Origin: Clytia hemisphaerica
Taxonomy: Eukaryota > Cnidaria > Hydrozoa > Leptothecata > Clytiidae
Reading direction: 5' to 3'
Assembly (NCBI GenBank): GCA_902728285.1
Contig: CACVBU010001044.1
Coordinates: 624,039 to 688,038, forward strand
Length of the DNA: 64,000 nucleotides
Shown: positions 13,701 to 21,761 of the stretch, piece by piece
Numbering within the stretch: the first letter of the stretch is position 1
Layout: each line of letters starts with the position of its first letter
Notes under the pieces: generated by a model
What the model saw: the letters and a program-made list of their open reading frames with translations, nothing else
Told to the model about the DNA's origin: nothing
Database searches by the model: none
Translations under genes and position numbers: made by a program

Positions 13701-14737
13701 CAGGTCCGTGTTATACACGGTATAAAACGTGAAATCACATGGTTAGCACGTGGGTAGATTTTTAGCTTTAAAATAGTTCTAGATCAATAAAATACCTTTG
13801 GAATTATATTTTTGACATTAACAACTGTTTTTCAAACATTTTCTTTGTGTTTTACAGTAATTGAAGTTGACCAACACTGACCTGTGACCTGTAACCTGTA
13901 ACCTGTGACCTGTAACCTGCAACCTGCGGTTTACACTTACCGGAATTTCCCCACAATCTGCATTAATTTATGCAAAATTAAACACCTTTTTGACCACAAA
14001 TAGGCCCATAACTTTTGATCTAGAGAAGTTGGGACTTTGGTGTAATATACTTTTTTGCTCAGTTTGAAGAGCTCTATCATGTGATATAGGTCTTTTTTTA
14101 ATTTGAAGACCCCCCCCAAAATCATGAATTTCCAGGCCTTGCAATTTTGCCTGGAAACGCAAAAAATCGCCATTTACTCGTTACTTGCACGATAATATCG
14201 TGGAAACTTTTTGATTTTGGAATCTAAATATACTAATTCGAGAGTTTCCATCGAAAAAAGTGGAATCTAAGAGGTGTATCACGAAAATCATTTTCTAGCC
14301 ACTTTTTTCGACCTCAGCCGTGCGACTATAGCTCGATAATGGATCAACGAAGGATCGATACTCAAGACTTTTTAATGGCTGAATCTTCCATCGATCTCCT
14401 ATCCGGATCGATAAGTAATCCATCGATCACATATCGATCCGTCATCGAGCCGTTCCGATGATCGATCCTATCGAGCGCGGGGGTCGTCTGGTTTTCTGGA
14501 AGCGAAATCTCTATAGTTTGAAATAAATCTCAACAGTTTGAAAGAAATTTTGACACGTTTGGTAAGAATATGCTCAGCACCGTTCTTGGTTTCTATAATC
14601 TGAATGAGTCTTCTCAGCGAAGGATATAATAAACTTAAAAGTAGCTAGACTTACATTTTTTCTTGTAAAATACCATAGTAGAAATAGCATACAAAAATTC
14701 CCACACAGCAGCCTATCAATTTTTGCGTTTCACTCAT
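4718..14737 (-). CDS. SLC35B1: SLC35B1-type ER nucleotide/nucleotide-sugar transporter, 5' part
   Basis: Minus-strand gene, five exons in the window: 14655-14737, 6554-6651, 6284-6411, 5921-5951 and 4718-4821. All use GT/AG sites and the phases fit. The chain gives [11 protein letters not shown], then [66 protein letters not shown] and [20 protein letters not shown]. This follows vertebrate SLC35B1 segment by segment; known family members are multi-pass ER carriers reported to exchange ATP/ADP or move UDP-galactose. An upstream in-frame ATG at 14839 would add 34 residues; I chose 14737 because it matches the family N-terminus. The fourth exon is a 31-nt microexon. Intron 1 is 8 kb and mostly transposon. 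The gene is cut by the left window edge, so the C-terminal half is missing here, not lost. Confidence 0.9.
4897..5715. mobile_element. TA-flanked foldback element with ~225-bp TIRs
   Basis: Left end CCGGGTGCGCCACAAAAAAG and right end its reverse complement, each bordered by TA. Similarity between the arms continues inward for about 225 bases (to a segment reading AAAATCGACCTATCAAAT and its mirror near 5490). The central ~370 bases carry one 88-codon ORF that resembles no transposase. TA target duplication and long TIRs suit a non-autonomous Tc1/mariner-like MITE. It sits in an intron of SLC35B1 between the microexon and the next exon. Confidence 0.85.
7069..7353. mobile_element. MITE with TTAA target duplication
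   Basis: TGGGATAAACTTTCGC at the left and GCAAAAGTTTATCCCA at the right are inverted repeats of about 38 bases, bounded by TTAA on both sides (7065-7068 and 7354-7357). A TTAA duplication suggests piggyBac- or Kolobok-type mobilisation. Length 285 bp, no ORF. Lies in SLC35B1 intron 1. Confidence 0.75.
7740..7905. repeat. C/T-rich low-complexity tract
   Basis: Runs of C and CCCTCC separated by GTTCG(T/C)-containing words (GTTCGTCAGTGTTCGTTTTG, ACGTTCGTTTTTATC). The words recur two or three times, so this looks like a degraded minisatellite. The 60-codon ORF across it is compositionally an artefact. Confidence 0.5.
8030..8161. repeat. Imperfect 130-bp hairpin
   Basis: GTTTTGAATAATTATGTAGT and its near reverse complement at the other end (ATAATTATTCAAC) enclose a mirrored interior containing AACAATGATA and TATCATTGTT, then CATGCATAATTA and TAATTATGCATG. 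The two arms meet near 8095, leaving almost no loop. Probably a small foldback MITE in SLC35B1 intron 1. Confidence 0.6.
9156..12202. mobile_element. 3.05-kb TA-flanked TIR element, nested
   Basis: Ends CCGTAGGTCGGGGAAACTTC and its reverse complement (about 23 bp), bordered by TA at 9154-9155 and 12203-12204. The interior is AT-rich with only short ORFs; the longest (142 codons, minus, 11318-11746) has no recognisable domain. It also includes a small repeat near 10592-10697 related to the MITE at 41704-41965. Non-autonomous, Tc1/mariner-like by its TA duplication; inserted in the ATCGAT-rich element. Confidence 0.75.
12320..12610. repeat. ~22-bp tandem array of ATCGATTAACG / ATCGATGACGA
   Basis: Units of the form ATCGATTAACG plus ATCGATGACGA repeat about eleven times with a few truncated or changed copies (for example around 12500-12535). 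A looser ATCGAT-rich mirror lies at 8690-9020. Subterminal tandem arrays are common in non-autonomous DNA transposons; these belong to the host element spanning 8662-14485. Confidence 0.9.
12632..14326. mobile_element. 1.7-kb foldback element with ~400-bp arms
   Basis: Ends GTCGCGCGGCTGAGGTCGAA and its near mirror, with TA on both sides. The arms (about 12632-13033 and 13873-14326) stay similar throughout and each ends inward in a 7-bp array of GTTACAG-type units (CAGGTTACAGGTTACAGG on the left, mirrored CCTGTAACCTG on the right). The ~840-bp centre is AT-rich without a gene. The ORFs at 13937-14173 are read from the right arm and also appear, broken, in the left arm. Confidence 0.85.
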
Positions 14738-14839
14738 CTTGTAATCAAATATATTCGACAGTGAGAACTGCTGCTTATCTCTACGATCAGAAGAAGGTTT
14801 GATATCTAAAATAACTTCAGTTTTTATCACCATTTCCAA

Positions 14840-15140
14840 ATAAAAATCACCATTTTAAAACCACCATTTGTTTATGTTTTGAAAGTGGACCCCATTTCGA
14901 ATCGTTCTCGCCAAGCTGGCAACACAGACTACCGGAAGCGATTTAATTACTCGCTTGAAAGTCAACTCGAAAAAGTTTAGATACTCTCTCGATTCTAATT
15001 GGCTGAAAAAGAATCTGAAAATTCTAAAAAAACGTGGAATGCACATGGCGATGTAAACAAAGCTCGCAACCGACCTCTACTACTAGTACATGACAAATCT
15101 GATGTGGTACTGACTACCTACCTGACTGCACCCGTACTTA
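14840..15140. other. Region upstream of SLC35B1
   Basis: About 300 bases 5' of the likely SLC35B1 start. No TATA box is obvious. A plus-strand ORF (from 14999) begins in here but runs straight into the downstream CGG-rich repeat, so it is probably not a gene. A promoter is expected here but I cannot mark its elements. Confidence 0.35.
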
Positions 15141-15144
15141 GGGG

Positions 15145-15490
15145 GGGGGGTTCACGGTTGGCGGAGGAGCGGAATTGGCCCTTTTTCCGTCCGGAATGGC
15201 GGAACTTGACGAAAATCTGGACGGAATTGCGGAATTTAGGTGCACTGTCGGCGGAGACGGAAAATTAGGGGGGGGTTTCACTTTTACGGTACGACGGTAT
15301 TGGGCCTTTTTTTTTCCGGTAGATCGGTATTACCAGAAAAAAACGACGGGATTACGGTATTTCATTTTCTACCGGTATCGGTATTTAGGTAATTAGGCTT
15401 CTTTTATCGACGGTATGACGGTATTTGACCCAAATTTCTGTCGGTATGACGGTATTTAAGACCCCTGAAAACCCCCCCCAATTAGGCTTT
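15145..15490. repeat. CGGAAT / CGGTAT repeat, dispersed family
   Basis: Opens with a G run and contains GCGGAATT and GGCGGAA words, then ACGGTAT, ATCGGTATTACC and GACGGTATTT words. The 15360-15480 part (TACCGGTATCGGTATT, then GACGGTATTTGACCCAAATT, then TTAAGACCCCTGAAAA and a C run) recurs in reverse complement at the right edge of the window (about 63890-64000). It is a dispersed repeat with internal short-period repetition. Confidence 0.7.
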
Positions 15491-15544
15491 TTTAGTCCGG
15501 AAAAACGGGATTTAGCAAATATTAGGTTAGACAATGTTGAGGCT

Positions 15545-15870
15545 CGGAAAACACGAGTTAAAAAACACGAGTTACAAAAAACACGAGTTACGTTAAATGT
15601 GACGTCATCAATGGGAAATGATGACGTCACAAGTAGATAATCTAACTCGTCAATTTATGGTGCACCTTAAACTGACGAGTTAATTAACTAAATTAAATGG
15701 TGCACCTTAATCTTACGAGTTAATTAACTCGTCAATTTATGAAGCACCTTAAACTGACGAGTTAATTAACTCGTCAATTTATGCTGCACCTTAATCTTAC
15801 GAGTTAATTAACTCGTCAATTTATGGTGCACCTTAAATTGACGAGTTCAACTTAAATTGACGAGTTAAAT
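15545..15870. repeat. Tandem array of ACGAGTTAATTAACTCGT palindromes
   Basis: AACTCGTCAATTTATG, then GTGCACCTTAAACTGACGAG, alternating about every 50 bases for four to five units. The junction of units makes the perfect palindrome ACGAGTTAATTAACTCGT. The left end has three plain AACACGAGTTA copies and a TGACGTCATCA...TGATGACGTCA inverted pair. No coding capacity. Confidence 0.85.
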
Positions 15871-16019
15871 TTTCATGAAACCAAGTTGGTCAAAAATTCT
15901 AAAATTCAGATTAAAATTTTTCGATTTTTTCTAACCCCCGGACCTTATTAGGACCCCCCCTGTCTTTGGTTGTTCTTCAATTCCTGAGACCTTAGTTTTG
16001 TACGCTGTCCCATAGAAAA

Positions 16020-17300
16020 TTTGATCTGCTATTCCTGGGTTTGTACCCCGTCTAAGTGTCTCAAAAATTTTGATCTGCTGTTCTTTGTCTGCACCCTTGT
16101 CTCACTGTCTTAAAAGATTGATCTGCTGTTCATGGGTTTGTAACCCTGTCTCAATGTCTAGAAAATATTATCTGCTTTTCTTCAAAAATATCCCGACAGT
16201 TTGTACCTTGTCTCATGAAAATAACAAAACGAAACAGCAGATGGATAAAATATTCATTATAAAGTTATTGCCTTGAAAAACCTATCTGCTGTTCACCGAT
16301 GACGTCATTACCCGACAGTTTGTACCTTGTCTCGTGAAAATAACAAAACGAAACAGCAGATGGATAAAATATTCATCATAAAGTTATTGCCTTGAAAAAC
16401 CTATCTGCTGTTCACCGATGACATCATTACCTAGAAAATGCTATCTGCTGGTCACTCGAAAGCATCCACCGAAGGAGGACTTCAAAATATCTGTTCTGAA
16501 GGCACGTTCCAGCTGGATATGGCGGTCTATTCTTACCGAACTAAAGAAAAAAGTCTGCTGGAAAAAAGTGGTCTGTTCTACTGAAGATTGGGACCAGCTG
16601 GAAAAATATGGTCTGTTCTACTGAAGATTGGGACCAGCTGGAAAAATATGATCTGTTCTACTGAAGATTGGGACCAGCTGGAAAAATATGATCTGTTCTT
16701 ATGAAAAAATAGTCTGATATCTTATATTTATAAATAACGTGTCTAAGAATTTCCTATCTGTTCTGAGGGAATTTAAAAAAAGTCCTGAATGTGGTTGCCT
16801 GGAGTGGCAGCTGAAAATTCTCCATCTGTTCTACAAAACATCTGGAAATTGTGGATCTGTTCGAACTGTTAGCTGGAAATTAAGTTTCTGTTCTTAAAAG
16901 TCCTTCAATGTCAAGCTGGAATTTAGCGATCTGTTCTTATAAGATTTTGTCAGCCCTGGTAGATAAGAACAGTTAACTCGCGTAAAATCAATCGCCTGGT
17001 AATTTCGTATCTGTTCTGAAAGTTTTTTTACCTCCTAGCTGGAAAAATATAACTGTTCTGAAGTAAAAATTTCTCGCCTGGAAAACGAGGAACTGTTCTT
17101 AATTTCGTGGAAATCCTTCCAGCTGGCAAATCAGAACAGATATTTGCAAATTTTAGGTCGGTGGCTGCTTCTGGTCACTGATGACGTTATCTCCTGTAAT
17201 AAAACAACAGATGTTTTGAAGTAAATTGACCCTCCTAGAAAATGAGACCTGCTGTTCACTTTTTCATAAAAAACTGTCTCCTAGGAAAGAACAGCAGATA
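16020..17300. repeat. Degenerate array of CTGGAAAA-N-ATCTG(C/T)TGTTCT motifs
   Basis: A core (C/T)CT(G/A)GAAAA, a few bases, then ATCTGCTGTTC or ATCTGTTCT recurs roughly 20 times over 1.3 kb. Early copies read ATCTGCTGTTC (16071, 16121, 16283); a 119-bp unit is duplicated exactly from 16192 and 16311. At 16571-16700 the unit is a clean 40-bp repeat with GGGACCAGCTGGAAAAATAT. Later copies (16757, 16823, 16930, 17009, 17090) keep the core but have unrelated 25-60-bp spacers. Inverted copies (GAACAGCAGAT, GAACAGAT) occur near 16233, 16353, 17127 and 17288. No ORF runs through it. Confidence 0.8.
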
Positions 17301-17480
17301 TTTTGTATAATGGCTCGTTGAATGCCTCGTGGAAAAAGCCGAAAATTTGAGAAATTATTGACGAGGCGCCACATGATCAGGTCTTTTAATGATCTCGACT
17401 GGAGAATAGTACTCTTCGCTAAACAGTCGCTATTGAATCGATTTAAATATGGGCGAGGGAATCATTTCTTCTTCCTGCTT

Positions 17481-18319
17481 GGGTTGGTGTAATTTAAGAT
17501 GCACGATCTAACGATTTACGATGCACGATTCGCGATCCGTGCATAAAATATGTTAATTCATGCGTAATTATGCTAATCATGATAAAATATTTAGGCAATT
17601 TAAAAACTTTCATTCGCTGAAACTCGATTATTTCTAAAAACATCATTTATGTAAAATTATACAAATTATATTTTAAAGAAGCTTTCAGTGCGTTTTACTG
17701 ATTATACCATGATCCCTTTCTCTTTTCAATTTCAATTCAGTCATAGATTAAAAGAAAGTGAAAGCCACGTGTATTCACCTTTGTAATCTCCTCTCTCTCT
17801 TTTTCATAACTTGAATCAATATAGGGGAATTGATTACCGAAAGAAAATTCTTTCTCATAATAGAGCACCCGTTTTTTGCTTCGTACATTACGGTCCGCAA
17901 AACATACTGTTCGCAAATATATTCTTTTATTTGCTTTAAGAAAGAATACTCGTATATTCCTACACTCGATTATGATTGTTAAAACTGAGAGCAAAAATAT
18001 TTCTTGTGCATTGTTTACTTTCACTCTCTGTCTATTGTAAGATAATGTTTTCATTATCAACATTATGTAAGTTTTTTCATAATTTTAAGGTCGTGATTAT
18101 TCGTACTTTCATTACTTACTTATTTCGCTTTTGTTGCATAAATTTACTTGAATTTACCGTGGTAAACAAAAGCGAGAAAAGATTATGCCATTGTTTTAGA
18201 ATTATACAATATAATTTAAGTTTTATGATAATTATTAGGAATAATCAGCATACTTTATGTATGGATCGCGCATCGTGAATCGTAAATCGTTAGATCGTAT
18301 CTTAAATTACACCAACCCG
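17481..18319. mobile_element. 839-bp TIR element with 8-bp target duplication
   Basis: Left GGGTTGGTGTAATTTAAGAT and right mirror form imperfect ~60-bp TIRs that continue with ACGATCTAACGATTTACGAT. TCCTGCTT flanks both sides (17473-17480 and 18320-18327), an 8-bp duplication typical of hAT-like (or Merlin-like) transposition. Two ~100-codon ORFs inside on opposite strands look like AT-rich noise. Non-autonomous. Confidence 0.85.
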
Positions 18320-18869
18320 TCCTGCTTTGCGATTTCAACATTCTTTTTTCGTGCCTTTTTTGATTCATTCATCTATCACGAGAAAAGGTTTAAGGGCTTT
18401 GACCATAGTCGGAAAATTGATTTTAGTATCTGAACATGAAAGTTATGTTTTAGATTCTTTAACACTTTTAACAAAGAATTGCCTTTATAAATTGCTTTTT
18501 AATCAAATCCCTTAAGAGTAATTAAGAACTTAATTGCAAAAATGACGTTATGAACTTTAAAAAGACGTTAATAATATGTTGCATCACCTTCTTTTATAAA
18601 AAGTGCTAAGTTTTAATGGGTAATTAACCTTTTTGTTTAGAAGTTTTTTCAAACTGTCCGCAAAGAATTGAACTATTTTAAATTTTGCGGAAAATTTTTC
18701 TAAAAAGATGTGTCAAAAGTTATGACTGTTTTTTTAAGCAAAATCCAGATGAAAAATTGATGAAAATCCACTATTTTGAAGATTTTGAGACAAAGAAGCA
18801 TTTACAAAAATTTTCCGCAAAAATTTTTATTGTTCGGTAAAAGATACACCATCTACTGCGAAAAAATTT

Positions 18870-19277
18870 TCAAAATGTTTTTTCTTCGCCGAAACTAAGC
18901 TCTTCAAAGTTGAAATACTGTTCCTCGCAAAAGTCTTCATTTTCTTCTTCATCACATTTTTTCAATGTAATTTTTGAATTTTCAGATTCAGGAATAGTTT
19001 GTCTAACAGAAGATGTACAACATGTCATAGTTTTGTTGGTTACATCAGTCAGAAAACACATTTTAAACACGGCAATTATGAAAAATTCACTATGGTCAGA
19101 GCCCTTAAATGTTGTTTTTCCGATTCCTTTCCAAGCGCTTTGCACCAAACTAACAATGTCCTTGTGTTCCAGATCAGTAATGATAAAATCTTTCAGTACC
19201 GATATCTGGAAATTCGAATTACCCAACTCTAGCAGACTCTCTTTATCACAACCCCTCGCCCTGTTGACCTTCCAGCT
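18870..19277 (-). CDS. Orphan open exon, 135 codons, function unknown
   Basis: On the minus strand a reading frame stays open from a polypyrimidine-AG acceptor (19278-19287 side, TTTTTTAG) to a stop at 18870. It begins SWKVNRARGCDKESLLELG, continues with LKDFIITDLEHKDIVSLVQ and FKGSDHSEFFIIAVFKMCF, and ends in an acidic tail (CDEEENEDFCEE, FEELSFGEEKTF). The composition (mixed, Cys-containing, acidic C-terminus) looks more like a terminal exon than like the AT-rich noise ORFs around it. I do not recognise the family and found no convincing upstream exon; a TIR transposon (19354-20959) sits directly upstream and may interrupt it or supply it. It could be a real 3' exon, a pseudogene piece or chance. 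Confidence 0.35.
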   Translation of the reverse strand, partial: SWKVNRARGCDKESLLELGNSNFQISVLKDFIITDLEHKDIVSLVQSAWKGIGKTTFKGSDHSEFFIIAVFKMCFLTDVTNKTMTCCTSSVRQTIPESENSKITLKKCDEEENEDFCEEQYFNFEELSFGEEKTF

Positions 19278-19353
19278 CTAAAAAAGCTCTATAAGCTGTT
19301 TTTCTTCATTTTTTTCCAAATTATTGTATTCTTTTCTAGAATTTACATCATTC

Positions 19354-20959
19354 CCCTGGTAAAAATTCTTGATAAGATCTGAAAAGATCGTTGAAGATCT
19401 TTCAAGATCTTTAACAAGTGAGAATCTTATAAAATCTTTGTAAGATCTTACAACGATTCTTAGGCAATCTTGAAAATTTCTTCCAACAAAAAGATCTTTA
19501 AAGATCTTGTAAAGAAATTGTTAAGAATTGTCAAGATTCTTCCCGCATATTTATAGTAAGATAATTATTATTTCTTATTATTAAGTTCTTAAGTAGAATC
19601 TTACGAAATCTTGAGCCATAAAATATTTTAAGATTCTTTGCGTAACTTGTAAAGTTTTTATAAAGAGACTTTCCAAATCTTAACTAACTATTACGTGCAA
19701 AGATACCCTGAGTATCAGAGGTTAAGTTTTCAAAGAAAATAGTAACCTCTGAAGACAAATAATAGTAACTTTATCGCGCATGTGTCAATCTAATCACTGT
19801 AGAAAAAATCAAAGATGAAGAGCAAATATTACCATATTAATGTCTAGCAGACTGTATCAGTATGCAGTTTACTATTTACGAATTCCCCAGAAACCTCCAA
19901 GTGTAGTTGAAATGAGTTTTTTTCGAAAGAAATCTTTTACATGATCCCCAAATGTATAACAGTAATTACTAAACTTTTAATTATGGAAATGTCACTTTAA
20001 TTGAATCGAAATATAAGACAGACTTTATGTTATGATTCTCTATCACTGACTCTTTTTACAAAGCATTGATGACTTTTTGTAAGTTGTGTTTTCAACGACG
20101 GGAATAAAAATATCGACTATGACGCTCATCCAAGATCTTGGATGGTCGTCATGGTTACTTTTGTCTTCGCTGATTGCGCGATGAATAGAATCTCGATTCG
20201 TCGGCACAGCGTAAATATATGATTTTGAGCTGTGCTTTTCACGGTAGTGCAAAGAAGCTTTAAGATTCTTAGTGGTTCTTATCAAGTTTGAGTTAAGAAT
20301 CTTAAAAGCACGTAAATTTCTGGTTATGATTGTTTTTCATAAGAAGGAGTCTTTAGACTCAAGGAGAGCAATCTCTTAGAATAGTATTTACGAAACAGTT
20401 TTTGGTCAGCCTCGAAATACGGTAAGTGGTTTTTTTCTTTTGTGTGTGTGTTATCATTGACTGTATTAATGAAATAGTTGATTAATGACGAGGTTATCAG
20501 TTGAATGCTGTCACTCGAGCGAAGCTTCCGGCCCTTATTCAATAACTGAACGGGGATAGTAGTAAAATTCCGTCAGCGACCGTAGTGCAGTGGTAGAGCA
20601 TCCGCCTACGATGCGCAATGTTGTGGGTTCAATCCCCGGCCGGGTCACACCAAAGATTCCCAAAATGATACTTGATGTCTCTCTGCTTGATGCTCAGCAA
20701 GTAAGTGGGGCAATCCCTCCCCTACCTTCAGGTAGATAGCTATCGAAAGTGGAGCCTTCAGGTCACCTCCGACTTTTACTTAAGATTCCGTCAATATCTT
20801 GAAGGGACAAGAATCTTATTCAAAACTTATAAAAGAGTCTTATCAGATCATTAAAGATCTTGAAAGATCTTGGCACGTTCGTAGTAAGAAACTGAAAAAG
20901 AATAAGCCAAGTTTCTTGATAAGATCTTTTCAAGAACTTTTCAAGAATTTTTACCAGGG
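19354..20959. mobile_element. 1.6-kb TIR element with AAGATCTT-rich ends
   Basis: CCCTGGTAAAAATTCTTGA at the left is mirrored at the right end. Both subterminal regions are crowded with AAGATCTT words (19370-19520 and 20800-20930). The interior has no transposase; it carries a tRNA-derived SINE-like unit at 20576-20790. Flanking TC dinucleotides could be the target duplication but that is weak. Confidence 0.7.
20576..20790 (+). repeat. tRNA-derived SINE
   Basis: The head has a pol III A box (TAGTGCAGTGG) and B box (GGTTCAATCCC) at tRNA spacing, with an anticodon-arm region reading CCGCCTACGATGCG. The acceptor and T stems do not pair properly, and no CCA-less mature tRNA end is convincing, so it is not a functional tRNA gene. 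A non-tRNA body follows (AAGTAAGTGGGGCAATCCCT, CTTCAGGTAGATAGCT, GTGGAGCCTTCAGGTCACC). It is inserted in the AAGATCTT element. Confidence 0.7.
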
Positions 20960-21398
20960 TCGTTAAAAAAGTGGCAAGCAAAACAAGAGTGCACATGGAT
21001 AGATTATAGCGCTATCATAAAAGGAATAAAAATTGAAGAAAGCAAACAGCTGGGAAGTCTCAATACTTTGGAGTCTCCCTGACCCAAACACACACACAGG
21101 GAATACAAGTTTGTTCAGGTTGAGGAAACTTCAAGTTCCGGAGTAAGGTTTATAAGACATTGTTAACTGAATCAACCAGAAAACTTGTTCGAGTTAAGGA
21201 GGTACTCAAGTTGCAGAGGTTCGAGTTATGGAGACTATATTGTAATCGTAATATCTTTTTTGTATTATTGTTACCCGATGTCATGTTACACCCCATTCAA
21301 ATACGTCCTTTCAATCTAAAGGCTGCTTGCATCCATCCACTAATGGATTCGTGTTCTTTATACTACCTGGGGTTTGTAGAGGTCTGCGATTCAGACTA

Positions 21399-21761
21399 CA
21401 CGTTTTTTCTTTTATTAGAACCCAGTTTATAAGAACACTGGGGCTGAAATTCGTCGAAAAATTAAGAACATCGTAAGAACATGCCCAGCCTCAGTTTGGA
21501 AAAAAATGACAAGAAACTACAATTTTTTCCTCTTTTCAAGCAGTTTTAAACAAACTTAGGAATGGATTTTCTAAATCGAGGGTCAAATATTGTCCAAATT
21601 TTACCAATTTTAAGTGATCTTTATTTTGCATGATATTGTCGATTTAGAGTAGTCTGAAAATTTAAGAACGCATCTAAGAACATTTCAGGCTGAAAATTGC
21701 TAAAAAAATAAGCACATTCAGGCTCAGCCAAATTTTGGGTGTTCTAATAAAAAAAAACGTG
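21399..21761. mobile_element. 363-bp TA-flanked MITE
   Basis: CACGTTTTTTCTTTTATTAG at the left and a near mirror (CTAATAAAAAAAAACGTG) at the right, bordered by TA. Inside, TAAGAACA and GGCTGAAATT(C/T)GTC words recur. A partial second copy of the same words (TTCTTATTAGAAAA, AAGGCTGAAATTTGTC) lies at about 22335-22400. Confidence 0.7.

Larger units (their letters stand above)
8662..14485. mobile_element. ATCGAT-rich TIR element split by two nested transposons
   Basis: GACCCCCGCGCTCGATAGGA at 8662 is mirrored by the sequence ending at 14485; the inverted repeat runs about 110-130 bases and is packed with ATCGAT. Inside lie two self-contained TIR elements (9156-12202 and 12632-14326). Removing them leaves about 1.08 kb of ATCGAT-rich DNA, including a tandem array at 12320-12610. 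I see no transposase ORF in the remnant, so the host element is non-autonomous. A clear target duplication was not found. The whole nest sits in SLC35B1 intron 1. Confidence 0.8.

Noticed and set aside
13937..14173. ORFs of 78 and 64 codons in the foldback element
   Set aside because: Two overlapping frames of the same repeat arm; the mirrored arm does not keep either frame.
14999..15396. Overlapping plus-strand ORFs of 89 and 73 codons
   Set aside because: Mostly translate the CGGAAT/CGGTAT dispersed repeat.
16020..17300. CRISPR-like array (conserved core with unique spacers)
   Set aside because: The host is a eukaryote, cores vary in sequence and strand, and spacing is irregular; a minisatellite or binding-site array fits better.
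20576..20648. Functional tRNA gene
   Set aside because: A and B boxes are present but acceptor and T stems do not pair; a SINE body follows.
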